Assembly (NCBI RefSeq): GCF_020164485.1
Contig: NZ_JAIQZA010000019.1
Location: 1-64,000 of the forward strand
Reading direction: 5' to 3'
Length of the DNA: 64,000 bases
Source: Salegentibacter tibetensis
Lineage (GTDB): Bacteria; Bacteroidota; Bacteroidia; Flavobacteriales; Flavobacteriaceae
The notes beneath the pieces were generated by a model. That model saw only the letters and a program-made list of their open reading frames with translations, did no database searches and was not told the origin of the DNA. A program made the translations under genes and the position numbers. Positions 17,717 through 26,042 of this stretch are shown here, in pieces (within the stretch, counting starts at the first letter, position 1; each line of letters starts with the position of its first letter).

Positions 17717-18508
17717 ATGAAAAACAGACTTAAAAAAGAATTAGTAAAACTTGCCGAAGAAATAATTTCTGAAAAGGAAAATCTGGATACCAAAGCACTA
17801 AAGTTAAAAGCGGCGACTTTGTATGAGCAACTTTCAATATTGAATTTTACCGAGCAAAATCTACAGGCTTTTGAAGTTCCTGAACCTACACCAACTCCTA
17901 AGCTTGAAAAGAAAATTCAGCATAAAGCCCCGGAGCAAGAAGAACGTGACGATTATGCTCCCGATGGTACCGAATATAACCAGGATGCAGACTCAATTAC
18001 AGAACCCAATACTGAAAAAATAAAGGATATCGTTGCGCAAATGCCTGCAGAATCTGAGCTTGTTGACGAACTTATAGAACAGGCAAACCCCAAGCCAAAG
18101 GCCCCTCCGGTACAACAGCAACCCACTAGAGCCAAAGAAGAGCCTAAAAAACCAAAACCAGAAGCACCTAAAAACGATTTTAGAAATATTGGGGTGGATT
18201 ACGATAACCTTCCAGATTTTGAACCTTTAAATAATAGACAGAAAGATCAAAAACCAAGATCTGTAAACGACAGATTGAAAAAAGGGATTAACATTGGCCT
18301 TAATGAACGTCTTTCATTTATAAAAAACCTTTTTGACGGGAATTCTTCAGACTATAACCGCGTGCTTTCCCAACTAAATACCTTTAGTTCTTTAGATGAA
18401 GCTCAGCGATTCATTCAGTTAGTGGTGAAACCAGATTACAACCACTGGCAGGGAAAAGAAGATTACGAAGAGCGGTTTATGGCCAAAATAGAGAACAAGT
18501 TTCAGTAA
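17717..18508 (+). CDS. Conserved hypothetical protein with disordered middle
   Basis: 263 residues, family not recognised. The N-terminal 55 residues are a charged helical segment (MKNRLKKELVKLAEEI...), 56-175 is a Pro/Glu/Lys-rich stretch that looks disordered (for example PEPTPTPKLEKK and EEPKKPKPEAPKN), and 180-263 is a compact helical domain starting near DYDNLPDFEPL and ending DYEERFMAKIENKFQ. No signal peptide or membrane span, so cytoplasmic. It stands between divergent tdk and rsmI; the leader carries the 27-bp element shared with the gene at 22878. A scaffold or regulator is possible but unsupported. Confidence 0.75.
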   Translation: MKNRLKKELVKLAEEIISEKENLDTKALKLKAATLYEQLSILNFTEQNLQAFEVPEPTPTPKLEKKIQHKAPEQEERDDYAPDGTEYNQDADSITEPNTEKIKDIVAQMPAESELVDELIEQANPKPKAPPVQQQPTRAKEEPKKPKPEAPKNDFRNIGVDYDNLPDFEPLNNRQKDQKPRSVNDRLKKGINIGLNERLSFIKNLFDGNSSDYNRVLSQLNTFSSLDEAQRFIQLVVKPDYNHWQGKEDYEERFMAKIENKFQ

Positions 18509-18562
18509 ACTAACTCGGAGCAAGCTCACGAAACATTCGTAGCGAACAATTGACTAATTTTA

Positions 18563-18574
18563 GAGGCAAGCCTC
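18563..18574. repeat. Short GAGGC/GCCTC hairpin before rsmI
   Basis: GAGGC-AA-GCCTC lies between the hypothetical gene and rsmI. A related fragment, TTAGAGGCAAG, recurs just after rsmI at about 19297-19307. No poly-T follows, so it is not a clear terminator. Confidence 0.3.
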
Positions 18575-18616
18575 GAGCATTTAAATCTCGATTTTCGAAT
18601 AATTAAAGATTTTTTA

Positions 18617-19291
18617 ATGGGAAAATTATTCCTGGTCCCCACGCCAATAGGGAATTTAGAAGATATGACTTTTAGGGCAGTTAGAGTGCTAAAAGAAGTA
18701 GATACTATTCTTGCCGAAGACACGCGGAACAGCGGGAAACTCCTGAAGCATTTTGAGATTGGCACCCACATGCAAAGCCACCATATGCATAACGAACATA
18801 AAACGATAGATATTATAGTTGAGCGTATTAAAAGCGGGGAAAATATTGCGCTTATAAGCGATGCGGGAACTCCTGCAATTTCAGATCCAGGATTTCTACT
18901 AACACGTGCCTGCGTTGAAGCGGGGATAGAAGTAGATTGTCTTCCGGGAGCTACGGCTTTTGTGCCCGCCCTGGTAAATAGCGGATTTCCAAATGATAAG
19001 TTTATTTTTGAAGGTTTTCTTCCTGTAAAAAAAGGCCGACAAACCCGATTGAATTTACTAGCCGAAGAAACCCGAACCATGATTTTCTACGAATCGCCAC
19101 ATAAGTTGCTAAAAACACTAAAGCATTTTGCAGAATATTTTGGCGAGGAACGTCCGGTTTCGGTTTCCAGGGAAATCACTAAACTTCACGAAGAAACGGT
19201 TCGTGGCACGGCTACGGAAGTCCTTCAGCATTACACACAAAAACCACCCAAAGGTGAAATTGTGATTGTGGTTGGAGGAAAAGGGAAATAA
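18617..19291 (+). CDS. rsmI: 16S rRNA (cytidine1402-2'-O)-methyltransferase
   Basis: Methylates the 2'-OH of C1402 at the ribosomal decoding centre, using SAM. 224 residues, shorter than E. coli RsmI (286) because the small C-terminal domain is missing, as is common outside Proteobacteria. The tetrapyrrole-methylase fold motifs are LVPTPIGNLEDMT (residues 5-17), EDTRNSGKLL (35-44) and SDAGTPAISDPG (75-86). It is downstream of the hypothetical gene and convergent with adenine deaminase. Confidence 0.95.
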   Translation: MGKLFLVPTPIGNLEDMTFRAVRVLKEVDTILAEDTRNSGKLLKHFEIGTHMQSHHMHNEHKTIDIIVERIKSGENIALISDAGTPAISDPGFLLTRACVEAGIEVDCLPGATAFVPALVNSGFPNDKFIFEGFLPVKKGRQTRLNLLAEETRTMIFYESPHKLLKTLKHFAEYFGEERPVSVSREITKLHEETVRGTATEVLQHYTQKPPKGEIVIVVGGKGK

Positions 19292-19327
19292 ATTCTTAGA
19301 GGCAAGAGACAAAACGAAAAGGTTGAA

Positions 19328-20956
19328 TTACCGGTTATTGACTAAATCAACAAAATCGAACTTTTTTCCACTGAATAAACCTTTATCTGAAACTTTTAAA
19401 TCAGGAATTACCAGTAGAGCCATAAAAGAAAGCGTCATAAACGGGGCTTTTAAAGTGCTGCCCAACTCTTTGGCCATTTTGTCAATTTCCTGGTATAATT
19501 TTCCTGCTTCCCAGCCATCTTTATCGCTAATTATTCCCGCAATTGGCAACGGAAGAATTTTTTCGTCATTTTTATTTACGCTGCAAATTCCACCTTTATG
19601 TTTTATGATGAGGTTTACCGCCTTGCAAATTTCTTCGTCAGAGGTTCCAACGGCGATAACATTATGAGAATCGTGGGCTACAGAGCTGGCTATAGCTCCC
19701 ATTTTTAGTCCGAAATTCTTTATAAAAGCTACCGCAGCGGGTTTGTCTTCATACCGGTTTACTACAGTGATTTTTAAAATATCATTTTCAATATCTGAAA
19801 TGAGATTTCCATCTTTTTCTAAAGCTTGAAGCTGAAGCTCGTTGGTAATAAGTTCCCCATCCATAGCTTCGATAACCTTTGCAGTGTCCCCGGTGGCTTT
19901 AACTTTAAAATCTTTCGGTTGTTTATAGGAAGTATTAAAGTTATTTGGCTTCTCAAAAGCAGAAGCTTTAATGCGGGATTTACCGTTTTCGGCAACTAAT
20001 TCCCCGTATATATAAGTTTCTAAAACCTCAAAATGGGTTAGATCCTGTACCTGGATAAAATCGGCGGGATCGCCTTCTTTCAATTGTCCAACATCTAAAT
20101 TATAATGATTTACGGGATTAATACAAGCGGCTTCCAGAACTTTAAAAACATCTATACCTCTGGCAACAGCGCGAGCGCATAGCTGATTGATGTGTCCCAA
20201 AACCAAGTCGTCAGGGTGTTTATCGTCTGAACAGAACATCATATTTTTATAATGTTCCGGAAGCAGATCTATAAGGGCTTCAAAGTTTTTGGCAGCGCTC
20301 CCTTCACGGATTATCACCTTCATTCCCAGACTGAGTTTTTCCTTGGCTTCTTCGTAAGTATAGCATTCGTGATCTGTAGAAATGCCGGCTTCGGCATATT
20401 TTTTTGCATCTTCGCCTCGTAAACCCGGTGCGTGACCATCGGTAGGTTTCTTAAAATGTTTGGCCCAGGCAATTTTCTTCAGCACTTCTTCATCTTTACA
20501 AATTACTCCGGGATAATTCATCATTTCGGCCAGGTATTTTATTTCGGGAAGGGCAAGCAAATCTTTAATATCTTCAGCATTAATAACCGCTCCCGAAGTT
20601 TCAAAACCGGTCGCGGGCACACAGGAAGGTGCACCAAAATTGAATTTCAACGGACTTTTTTTTCCATTTTCAATCATAAATTGAACGCCCTCTTTCCCCA
20701 AAACATTCGCAATTTCGTGGGGGTCTGAAACCGTAGCCACGGTACCGTGGATTACGGCCAATCTTGCAAATTCTGTAGGAACCAACATAGAACTTTCAAT
20801 ATGAATATGGGCATCGATAAACCCGGGCAGCAAGAAGCTTTTTACATCGTGTTGTTTTTTTTCAATCTTTGTGATTTTGCCTTTTTCGATACTAATTTCT
20901 GCAGAAAAAATCCTTCTGTTTTTAATATCTACGAACTGTCCCTGTATAATTTTCAC
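19328..20956 (-). CDS. ade: Adenine deaminase
   Basis: Converts adenine to hypoxanthine and ammonia for purine salvage. 542 residues, matching the family (about 550-590). The amidohydrolase metal motif is [13 protein letters not shown] near 45-57; further metal-site His residues are in GHAPGL near 176-181 and in CSDDKHPDD. The C-terminal part (from about 375) is the typical small domain of this enzyme. Single gene, convergent with rsmI and divergent from recJ. Confidence 0.93.
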   Translation of the reverse strand: MKIIQGQFVDIKNRRIFSAEISIEKGKITKIEKKQHDVKSFLLPGFIDAHIHIESSMLVPTEFARLAVIHGTVATVSDPHEIANVLGKEGVQFMIENGKKSPLKFNFGAPSCVPATGFETSGAVINAEDIKDLLALPEIKYLAEMMNYPGVICKDEEVLKKIAWAKHFKKPTDGHAPGLRGEDAKKYAEAGISTDHECYTYEEAKEKLSLGMKVIIREGSAAKNFEALIDLLPEHYKNMMFCSDDKHPDDLVLGHINQLCARAVARGIDVFKVLEAACINPVNHYNLDVGQLKEGDPADFIQVQDLTHFEVLETYIYGELVAENGKSRIKASAFEKPNNFNTSYKQPKDFKVKATGDTAKVIEAMDGELITNELQLQALEKDGNLISDIENDILKITVVNRYEDKPAAVAFIKNFGLKMGAIASSVAHDSHNVIAVGTSDEEICKAVNLIIKHKGGICSVNKNDEKILPLPIAGIISDKDGWEAGKLYQEIDKMAKELGSTLKAPFMTLSFMALLVIPDLKVSDKGLFSGKKFDFVDLVNNR

Positions 20957-21083
20957 CTGTCTATGATTTAAAGCGTGAAATTAGGGATTATAATTAATTG
21001 CTGAAATTTTTTGAAAGCCGGTTTTAGTGAAATCCCTCTGATTGGGATTGAAATACAATACGTATTTTTGAAAAAAACTTAAC

Positions 21084-22778
21084 ATGCGCTGGACTTTAAA
21101 ACCTAAACCCGATTCTTTAGTTGTTAATAAGCTTGCCGGAGAATTAGGGGTGGCGCCAGCTGTTGCCATACTTTTGGTTCAGCGGGGAATAGATACTTTT
21201 GAAGCAGCAAAAAAGTTTTTCCGGCCCAGCCTGGACGATCTCCACGATCCATACCTGATGAAAGATATGGAGGTGGCTGTAAATCGAATGCAGCAGGCGA
21301 TCGCTTCCGAAGAAAATATTATGGTTTACGGCGATTATGACGTAGATGGCACCACGAGTGTGGCTTTAATGTCTTCGTATCTTAGAACCCTTACACCAAA
21401 TGTGGCGACCTATATTCCGGATAGATACGCTGAAGGTTATGGTGTTTCTTATCAGGGAATCGATTTTGCCGCCGATAACGAGATTTCATTGATAATTGCC
21501 CTGGATTGCGGGATTAAAGCCATTGATAAAGTGGCGTACGCCGCTGAGAAAGGGGTCGATTTTATTATTTGCGACCACCACCGGCCCGGCAATACAATTC
21601 CTGAAGCCATTGCGGTTTTGGATCCTAAACGGGAAGATTGCGAATATCCCTATAAAGAACTTTGTGGTTGCGGGGTTGGGTTTAAATTGATTCAGGCTAT
21701 AAATACCAAAAGGGGTGGCACTCTTGAAGTTTTACTGCCTTATCTTGATCTTGTAGCAACCGCCATTGGTGCCGATATTGTACCGATAACCGGCGAAAAT
21801 CGAATTCTCGCTTATCATGGCTTAAATGTAATTAACGTTGCTCCCAGAATGGGGTTTAAGGCGATTTTAGCCCAGATAAGAAAGGAAAAACTCACGATAA
21901 CTGATGTTGTATTTGTCATTGCCCCGCGTATAAATGCGGCCGGAAGGATGAAACACGGCCTGCATGCTGTGAATTTACTTACGGAAGAGAATGAAGCTAC
22001 CGCAATGGCATTTGCTTCGGAAATTGAGAATTTTAATTCGGAAAGAAAAACTACCGATAAAGCGATTACGGTGGAAGCACTGGAGCAAATAGAAGAATTA
22101 CAGGAACAACAGCGTTTTAGTACTGTAGTGTATCACGAAGCCTGGCATAAGGGAGTAATTGGCATTGTAGCTTCACGCCTTACCGAAACCTATTACCGTC
22201 CAACCCTGGTTTTTACTAAAAGCGGGGAGAAACTGGCGGCTTCGGCGCGATCGGTGAAGGGATTTGATGTTTACAATGCTTTGGAAGCATGTAAAGAACA
22301 CATTGAGCAATTTGGCGGACATAAATACGCGGCGGGGCTCACCTTAGAAGCTTCGGAATATGAAAATTTTAAAGCTAAGTTTGAATCGGTTGTTTCTGAA
22401 ACTATAGATAAACGTCTGCTTACGCCTGAAATTTTGGTGGATGCCCAAATTGACCTGGATGAAATTACTCCGAAATTTTTCAGGATTTTAAAACAATTTG
22501 CCCCTTTTGGCCCCGGCAATATGACACCCATTTTTATGACACAAAACCTTACCGATACAGGCTACGGAAAATGTGTAGGTGCCGATGAGGCCCATCTCAA
22601 ATGCCAGGTTAAGCAAAAAGGAAAACCTGCTATTTTTGATATGATTGGTTTTGGTTTGGGGGAAAAATTTGAAACAATTTCAGAGAAGAAAAGTTTCAAA
22701 GCCGTGTATTCTTTAGATGAAAATGAATGGAATGGTAATGTTTCTATTCAGTTACGATTAAGGGACATCAGTGAATAA
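21084..22778 (+). CDS. recJ: Single-stranded-DNA exonuclease RecJ
   Basis: A 5'-3' single-strand DNA exonuclease used in recombination and repair. 564 residues. DHH-family motifs are visible: DYDVDGT at 84-90, ALDCG at 139-143 and DHHRPG at 164-169, followed by the DHHA1 domain with a GGHKYAAG segment. It is divergent from ade, with about 127 bp between the starts. The AddA/AddB-like genes at 30.6-39.4 kb are the other recombination nucleases in the window. Confidence 0.95.
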   Translation: MRWTLKPKPDSLVVNKLAGELGVAPAVAILLVQRGIDTFEAAKKFFRPSLDDLHDPYLMKDMEVAVNRMQQAIASEENIMVYGDYDVDGTTSVALMSSYLRTLTPNVATYIPDRYAEGYGVSYQGIDFAADNEISLIIALDCGIKAIDKVAYAAEKGVDFIICDHHRPGNTIPEAIAVLDPKREDCEYPYKELCGCGVGFKLIQAINTKRGGTLEVLLPYLDLVATAIGADIVPITGENRILAYHGLNVINVAPRMGFKAILAQIRKEKLTITDVVFVIAPRINAAGRMKHGLHAVNLLTEENEATAMAFASEIENFNSERKTTDKAITVEALEQIEELQEQQRFSTVVYHEAWHKGVIGIVASRLTETYYRPTLVFTKSGEKLAASARSVKGFDVYNALEACKEHIEQFGGHKYAAGLTLEASEYENFKAKFESVVSETIDKRLLTPEILVDAQIDLDEITPKFFRILKQFAPFGPGNMTPIFMTQNLTDTGYGKCVGADEAHLKCQVKQKGKPAIFDMIGFGLGEKFETISEKKSFKAVYSLDENEWNGNVSIQLRLRDISE

Positions 22779-22814
22779 ATCTATTCTATTTAGATTCATT
22801 TTAAATAATATTTT

Positions 22815-22822
22815 TATCTTTG
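22815..22822 (+). promoter_or_regulatory. Candidate -7 box TATCTTTG
   Basis: Matches TAnnTTTG exactly and lies 55 bp before the ATG at 22878, placing the 27-bp element (22841-22867) inside the transcribed leader. No convincing -33 TTG is visible. Confidence 0.4.
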
Positions 22823-22840
22823 AGTAAACTACCTCGGGTA

Positions 22841-22867
22841 AGATTTTAAATCTCACTTAGTAAGTAA
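22841..22867 (+). repeat. 27-bp double-palindrome leader element, copy 2
   Basis: Identical over 27 bp to 17612-17638. It ends 10 bp before the ATG at 22878, so it overlaps the ribosome-binding region of that gene. Confidence 0.7.
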
Positions 22868-22877
22868 ATTATTTTAA

Positions 22878-23231
22878 ATGGAAGATGTTGCTTTAATATA
22901 TCATAACAAGCTTGGTATTGCTTTTAGGTGGAAGAAAAATGTAACAAATGCCGACTCCCGAAGGGTGCAAATGGTTTTTAAGGATATGGGTTTCTACCTA
23001 TTGCCCGAGGAAATCGAGCGTTTTTCCCAAAATATTCAAAAGGCTAAATTTTATAACTGCGGCAATTGCAATCGACATAAATCCTGCAGGAATATTTTAT
23101 TAAGGTCTCCCTTAGAAAAAATGGATTTTGCTGTAAGCGCACTGGAACTGGAGGAAATTTCAGACTTAATTGAGGGCACCTTGTTTAAATTAAACCTGGA
23201 AGATTATCTAAAAGGTTGTGGGAGGAATTAA
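22878..23231 (+). CDS. Small Cys-cluster protein, possibly DUF6686
   Basis: 117 residues, soluble. The middle has a cysteine cluster CGNCNRHKSC at 61-70 (Cys61, Cys64, Cys70), with one more Cys near the end (KGCGRN), which could bind zinc or an Fe-S cluster. I believe it matches a small flavobacterial family (DUF6686), with low certainty. It has its own promoter box and the shared 27-bp leader. Neighbours (recJ and a toxin-antitoxin pair) give no clear functional hint. Confidence 0.6.
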   Translation: MEDVALIYHNKLGIAFRWKKNVTNADSRRVQMVFKDMGFYLLPEEIERFSQNIQKAKFYNCGNCNRHKSCRNILLRSPLEKMDFAVSALELEEISDLIEGTLFKLNLEDYLKGCGRN

Positions 23232-23282
23232 TTATTCTTCTGATAAAATTCATTTAATCAAATTGTTAAAATCAAGATTAAA

Positions 23283-23314
23283 AGTACTTATTTAAGTACT
23301 CCTGTGTATTTTTG
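23283..23314 (+). promoter_or_regulatory. Operator palindrome and -7 box of the toxin-antitoxin operon
   Basis: AGTACTTA-TT-TAAGTACT at 23283-23300 is a perfect 18-bp inverted repeat. It is followed at 23307-23314 by TATTTTTG, an exact TAnnTTTG. The antitoxin ATG is at 23319, four bases past the box. Placement is that expected of an operator bound by the antitoxin-toxin complex; the mRNA may be leaderless. Confidence 0.6.
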
Positions 23315-23318
23315 TAGA

Positions 23319-23567
23319 ATGGAAACAGTAAATTATAGCAATTTTCGGTCAAATCTTAAATATTGGTTTGATAAAGTAATAAATGATGTAAGTGATGTGA
23401 TCATTAAGCGTAAAGGAGGTAAGGATCTTGTTTTAATATCATTGGACGAATATAATTCGCTTAAAGAAACTACTTATTTGTTAAGTGGGAATAATAGGGA
23501 TGTTTTGTTGAAATCTATTCAGGAATTGGAAGCCGGATCTGTTGTCCACAAAGATATTGTTGAATAA
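23319..23567 (+). CDS. Antitoxin of the YefM/Phd family
   Basis: Neutralises the YoeB-type toxin encoded next to it and should repress the operon. The ATG at 23319 gives 82 residues starting METVNYSNFRSNL; a GTG at 23304 is upstream of the -7 box and is rejected. The N-terminal half (YSNFRSNLKYWFDKV, then VIIKRKGGKDLVLISLDEYNSL) is the DNA-binding Phd/YefM fold; the C-terminal helix is the toxin-binding part. The stop overlaps the toxin ATG by one base. Confidence 0.9.
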   Translation: METVNYSNFRSNLKYWFDKVINDVSDVIIKRKGGKDLVLISLDEYNSLKETTYLLSGNNRDVLLKSIQELEAGSVVHKDIVE

Positions 23568-23827
23568 TGCGATTGGTTTGGTCTTTAACTTCGTGGGAAG
23601 ATTATTTGTATTGGCAAAAAGTAGATAAAAAGATTCTTAAACGAATTAATACACTGATTAAAAGTTGTCTTAGAACTCCACAAGAAGGTATTGGTAAACC
23701 TGAAGCTTTAAAAGGAGATTTGCAGGGCTATTGGTCTAGACGTATCACCTCGGAACATCGGCTGGTTTATAAGTTTGAAAAAGATCAATTAATGATAGCT
23801 GCTTGTCGCTATCACTATAGAAAATAA
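23567..23827 (+). CDS. yoeB: mRNA-cleaving toxin of the YoeB/Txe family
   Basis: A ribosome-dependent endoribonuclease that cuts mRNA in the A site. 86 residues, close to E. coli YoeB (84). The catalytic residues fall at the same numbers as in E. coli: Glu46 (KPEALKG), Arg65 (SEHRLVYK), His83 and Tyr84 (RYHY at 81-84), so it should be active. Its ATG overlaps the antitoxin stop by one base, giving tight coupling. It is convergent with lpxH, with 6 bp between the stops and no room for a strong terminator. Confidence 0.92.
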   Translation: MRLVWSLTSWEDYLYWQKVDKKILKRINTLIKSCLRTPQEGIGKPEALKGDLQGYWSRRITSEHRLVYKFEKDQLMIAACRYHYRK

Positions 23828-23833
23828 AATTAT

Positions 23834-24592
23834 TTATTTTTCCAATTTCTTCAAAACAGTCTTTTTACCATCAAAAACTGCATACGTATAAAAATTGATC
23901 CAGTCGCCGGTATTAATGTAAGTAGATTTTCCGTTTAGATCGATTTCTAAAGGCAAATGGCGATGGCCAAAGAGAAAATAATCGTAGTGTTTTTCCTCTA
24001 ATTTGCGACGGCAATATTGAATAAGCCATTCCTTTCCTTCGCCTAAAAATTCCTGCTCTTCGTCTCCCGAAATTGCTTTGTTTTTTACCGAAAAATACTG
24101 CGCTAATGGAATTCCCAGATCGGGGTGCAACCAACGATAAAGCCATTTTGAAAACGGATTGGTAAACACTTTTTTCATCCGTTTATAGCCGTGGTCCCCG
24201 GGACCCAGGCCGTCGCCGTGGCCCACAAGAAAGCTTTTGTTATTAAATTGAAATTCTTTCGGCTTATGAAATACCGGGATATTGAGTTCTTTTTCAAAAT
24301 AATCCTGCATCCACAAATCGTGGTTCCCGACGAAAAAATAAACCGGGATGCCACTATCTTTAATTTCTGCTAATTTTCCTAAAACCCTTACAAAACCTTT
24401 CGGTACAGCGTGTTTATATTCAAACCAAAAATCGAATAAATCACCTAAAAGGAAGATAGCAGCAGCGTCTTTCTTAATTTCATCCAACCATTTCACAAAC
24501 CTTAATTCCCGTGGTCTACTTTCTTCCTGTGTAGGTGCACCCAGGTGATTATCGCTGGAAAAATAGACTTTTTTGCCTTGTAGGATGGTCAT
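23834..24592 (-). CDS. lpxH: UDP-2,3-diacylglucosamine diphosphatase
   Basis: Hydrolyses UDP-2,3-diacylglucosamine to lipid X in lipid A synthesis; peripheral inner-membrane enzyme. 252 residues. Calcineurin-type metal motifs in order: SDNHLG (first motif, residues 13-18), GDLFDFW, VGNHD, GHGDGLG and FGHRHLP. The size and the order agree with LpxH rather than LpxI. The convergent yoeB gene stops 6 bp from it. Confidence 0.9.
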   Translation of the reverse strand: MTILQGKKVYFSSDNHLGAPTQEESRPRELRFVKWLDEIKKDAAAIFLLGDLFDFWFEYKHAVPKGFVRVLGKLAEIKDSGIPVYFFVGNHDLWMQDYFEKELNIPVFHKPKEFQFNNKSFLVGHGDGLGPGDHGYKRMKKVFTNPFSKWLYRWLHPDLGIPLAQYFSVKNKAISGDEEQEFLGEGKEWLIQYCRRKLEEKHYDYFLFGHRHLPLEIDLNGKSTYINTGDWINFYTYAVFDGKKTVLKKLEK

Positions 24593-24633
24593 AGATTATT
24601 ATTCTAAGCTGTAAATATAAATATTTTAATAAA

Positions 24634-24666
24634 AGACCTCACAGGTTCTTGAAACCTGTGAGGTCT
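24634..24666. repeat. Perfect 14-bp inverted repeat between queD and lpxH
   Basis: AGACCTCACAGGTT at 24634-24647 and AACCTGTGAGGTCT at 24653-24666 pair perfectly around CTTGA. This hairpin is one I recall as widespread between genes in Bacteroidetes. It lies past the end of queD and may help end its transcript. Confidence 0.65.
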
Positions 24667-24711
24667 ACGTGTTTTAACCCTTTCGTCTTAATCTTCTTAT
24701 CAATCCCGATG

Positions 24712-25173
24712 TTATTGGGATAGGGTCTGATCGCTGGCATACCACTCCGCAAAACTGGATTCTGTTTCCTGAAGTTTTAACGAGTGAAGTTTTATATGAT
24801 CTGGTAGGTGTTTCTGGATTTTATCAGCAAAATCAACTACCATATTTTCGCTTGTTGGTTGGTATTCAACCAGGATAACATGGTGCCCGCGATTTTTTAA
24901 TTCTTCAGCAAGTTCTACGTGCGGGGTGTTTTTATTAAAAACCGTTGCGTGGTCAAACTGGTCTACAATTTCAGATTTAACGATCTTTTTAAGATCCCCA
25001 AAATCTATGACCATCCCAAACTTTACATTATCTTTATCGGTAATAGGTTCTCCAATTACGCAAACACTTAGTTTGTAGCTGTGGCCGTGTACATTTCGGC
25101 ATTTGCCGTCGTAGCCATAAAGGGCGTGTCCGGTTTCAAAAGAAAACTTTTTGGTAATCCTAATCTTGCTCAT
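24712..25173 (-). CDS. queD: 6-carboxy-5,6,7,8-tetrahydropterin synthase
   Basis: Makes the queuosine precursor carboxytetrahydropterin from dihydroneopterin triphosphate; a zinc enzyme of the 6-pyruvoyl-tetrahydropterin synthase fold. 153 residues. Zinc ligands His16, His29 and His31 and the catalytic Cys25 are seen in ETGHALYGYDGKCRNVHGHS. A TAACTTTG box (25190-25197, minus) precedes it. No preQ1 riboswitch is recognisable in the 95-bp gap to the divergent oxygenase gene. Confidence 0.9.
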   Translation of the reverse strand: MSKIRITKKFSFETGHALYGYDGKCRNVHGHSYKLSVCVIGEPITDKDNVKFGMVIDFGDLKKIVKSEIVDQFDHATVFNKNTPHVELAEELKNRGHHVILVEYQPTSENMVVDFADKIQKHLPDHIKLHSLKLQETESSFAEWYASDQTLSQ

Positions 25174-25219
25174 CGCAGGTTATTTTTTGCAAAGTTAAGG
25201 GTTTTTTAGCGTTATATTT

Positions 25220-25254
25220 TTTGACGCCACATTTAACTTTCTGAAGTATATTTG
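25220..25254 (+). promoter_or_regulatory. Promoter of the 2OG-Fe(II) oxygenase gene
   Basis: TTTG at 25220-25223, 23-bp spacer, TATATTTG at 25247-25254. Both boxes match the Bacteroidetes consensus, and the ATG is 20 bp further on. Confidence 0.55.
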
Positions 25255-25274
25255 TAGACTTTTTTATTTTGAAA

Positions 25275-25931
25275 ATGGAAGCACAAAACACCACCGAACT
25301 TTTTGACCAACTGGATTTTAAAGAGAATCCGTTTTACGAAAGTATTATTACCGATCTGGTAGAAAATCAATATAGTATTGTAGATGACTTTTTTAATGCT
25401 GAAGAAGTTTCCTTGCTACGGAATTCCTTAAAGTCGAAGTTTGAAGAAGCCCAGTTCAAGAAAGCAGCAATTGGTAATAAAACCAACGAAATTGTTGCAA
25501 AATCTATTCGGGGAGATTTTATCCTGTGGCTTAATGAAGCTGAATTCGGTGAGGCTGAGAGCCTGTTTTTCAGCAAAATTAATTTGCTCGTAGCTTACCT
25601 GAACAAAACCTGTTTCCTCGGAATTTTAACCAAAGAATTTCACTACGCTCTTTATCCTGAAGGTACTTTCTATCAACGACATTTAGATACGTTTCAAAAT
25701 GATGGTCGGCGTAAACTTTCTATGGTTTGTTATTTAAATGAAGAAGACTGGAAGCCGGAAAATGGCGGGGAACTGGTAATTTATTCCGAAGAAAACGGGG
25801 TTGAGGTTTCTAAAGCTATTTACCCTATGCCTGGTCGCGTGGTAATTTTTGAAAGTCAGGTGCTGGAACATGAGGTGAAACCGGTAAAAACAGCCCGGTT
25901 AAGTATTACCGGTTGGTTAAAAACCAGGTAA
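25275..25931 (+). CDS. 2-oxoglutarate/Fe(II)-dependent oxygenase
   Basis: A 218-residue enzyme (ATG at 25275; the TTG at 25269 adds two residues) of the prolyl 4-hydroxylase-like class. The iron triad is His136, Asp138 (YQRHLDTF) and His199 (LEHEVKP), and Arg208 (ARLSITGW) should bind 2-oxoglutarate. Substrate unknown; relatives modify proteins, some of them ribosomal. Monocistronic with a clear promoter, convergent with two tiny membrane-protein genes. Confidence 0.88.
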   Translation: MEAQNTTELFDQLDFKENPFYESIITDLVENQYSIVDDFFNAEEVSLLRNSLKSKFEEAQFKKAAIGNKTNEIVAKSIRGDFILWLNEAEFGEAESLFFSKINLLVAYLNKTCFLGILTKEFHYALYPEGTFYQRHLDTFQNDGRRKLSMVCYLNEEDWKPENGGELVIYSEENGVEVSKAIYPMPGRVVIFESQVLEHEVKPVKTARLSITGWLKTR

Positions 25932-26042
25932 CTATTTGAAGTATTTCTTATACAGAACCACTACAATTAGAACGATGGCTAAAATGAGCCAGAACCCCAT
26001 TCCGCTAAGGAAACTTAAAAACTCCCAGGTATCTTCTCCCAT
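25932..26042 (-). CDS. Tiny membrane protein (36 aa), translationally coupled
   Basis: Minus-strand ATG at 26042-26040 opens 36 codons, MGEDTWEFLSFLSGMGFW then a hydrophobic run (about 15-31) and a basic end YKKYFK, stop TAG at 25934-25932. The ATG overlaps the stop of the next small gene by one base (TAATG), the same coupling used elsewhere here. A single-span inner-membrane peptide with a positive C-terminal end. No family recognised. Confidence 0.5.
   Translation of the reverse strand: MGEDTWEFLSFLSGMGFWLILAIVLIVVVLYKKYFK

Noticed and set aside
18526-19080. A 184-codon open frame on the minus strand over rsmI
   Set aside because: It is the antisense shadow of rsmI, whose motifs and length are clear; the frame has no recognisable family features.
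19266-19667. A 133-codon plus-strand frame at the rsmI/adenine deaminase junction
   Set aside because: Antisense to the conserved C-terminus of adenine deaminase.
25174-25274. A preQ1 riboswitch before queD
   Set aside because: No preQ1-type stem-loop with an A-rich tail could be found in the short gap; queD has its own -7 box.
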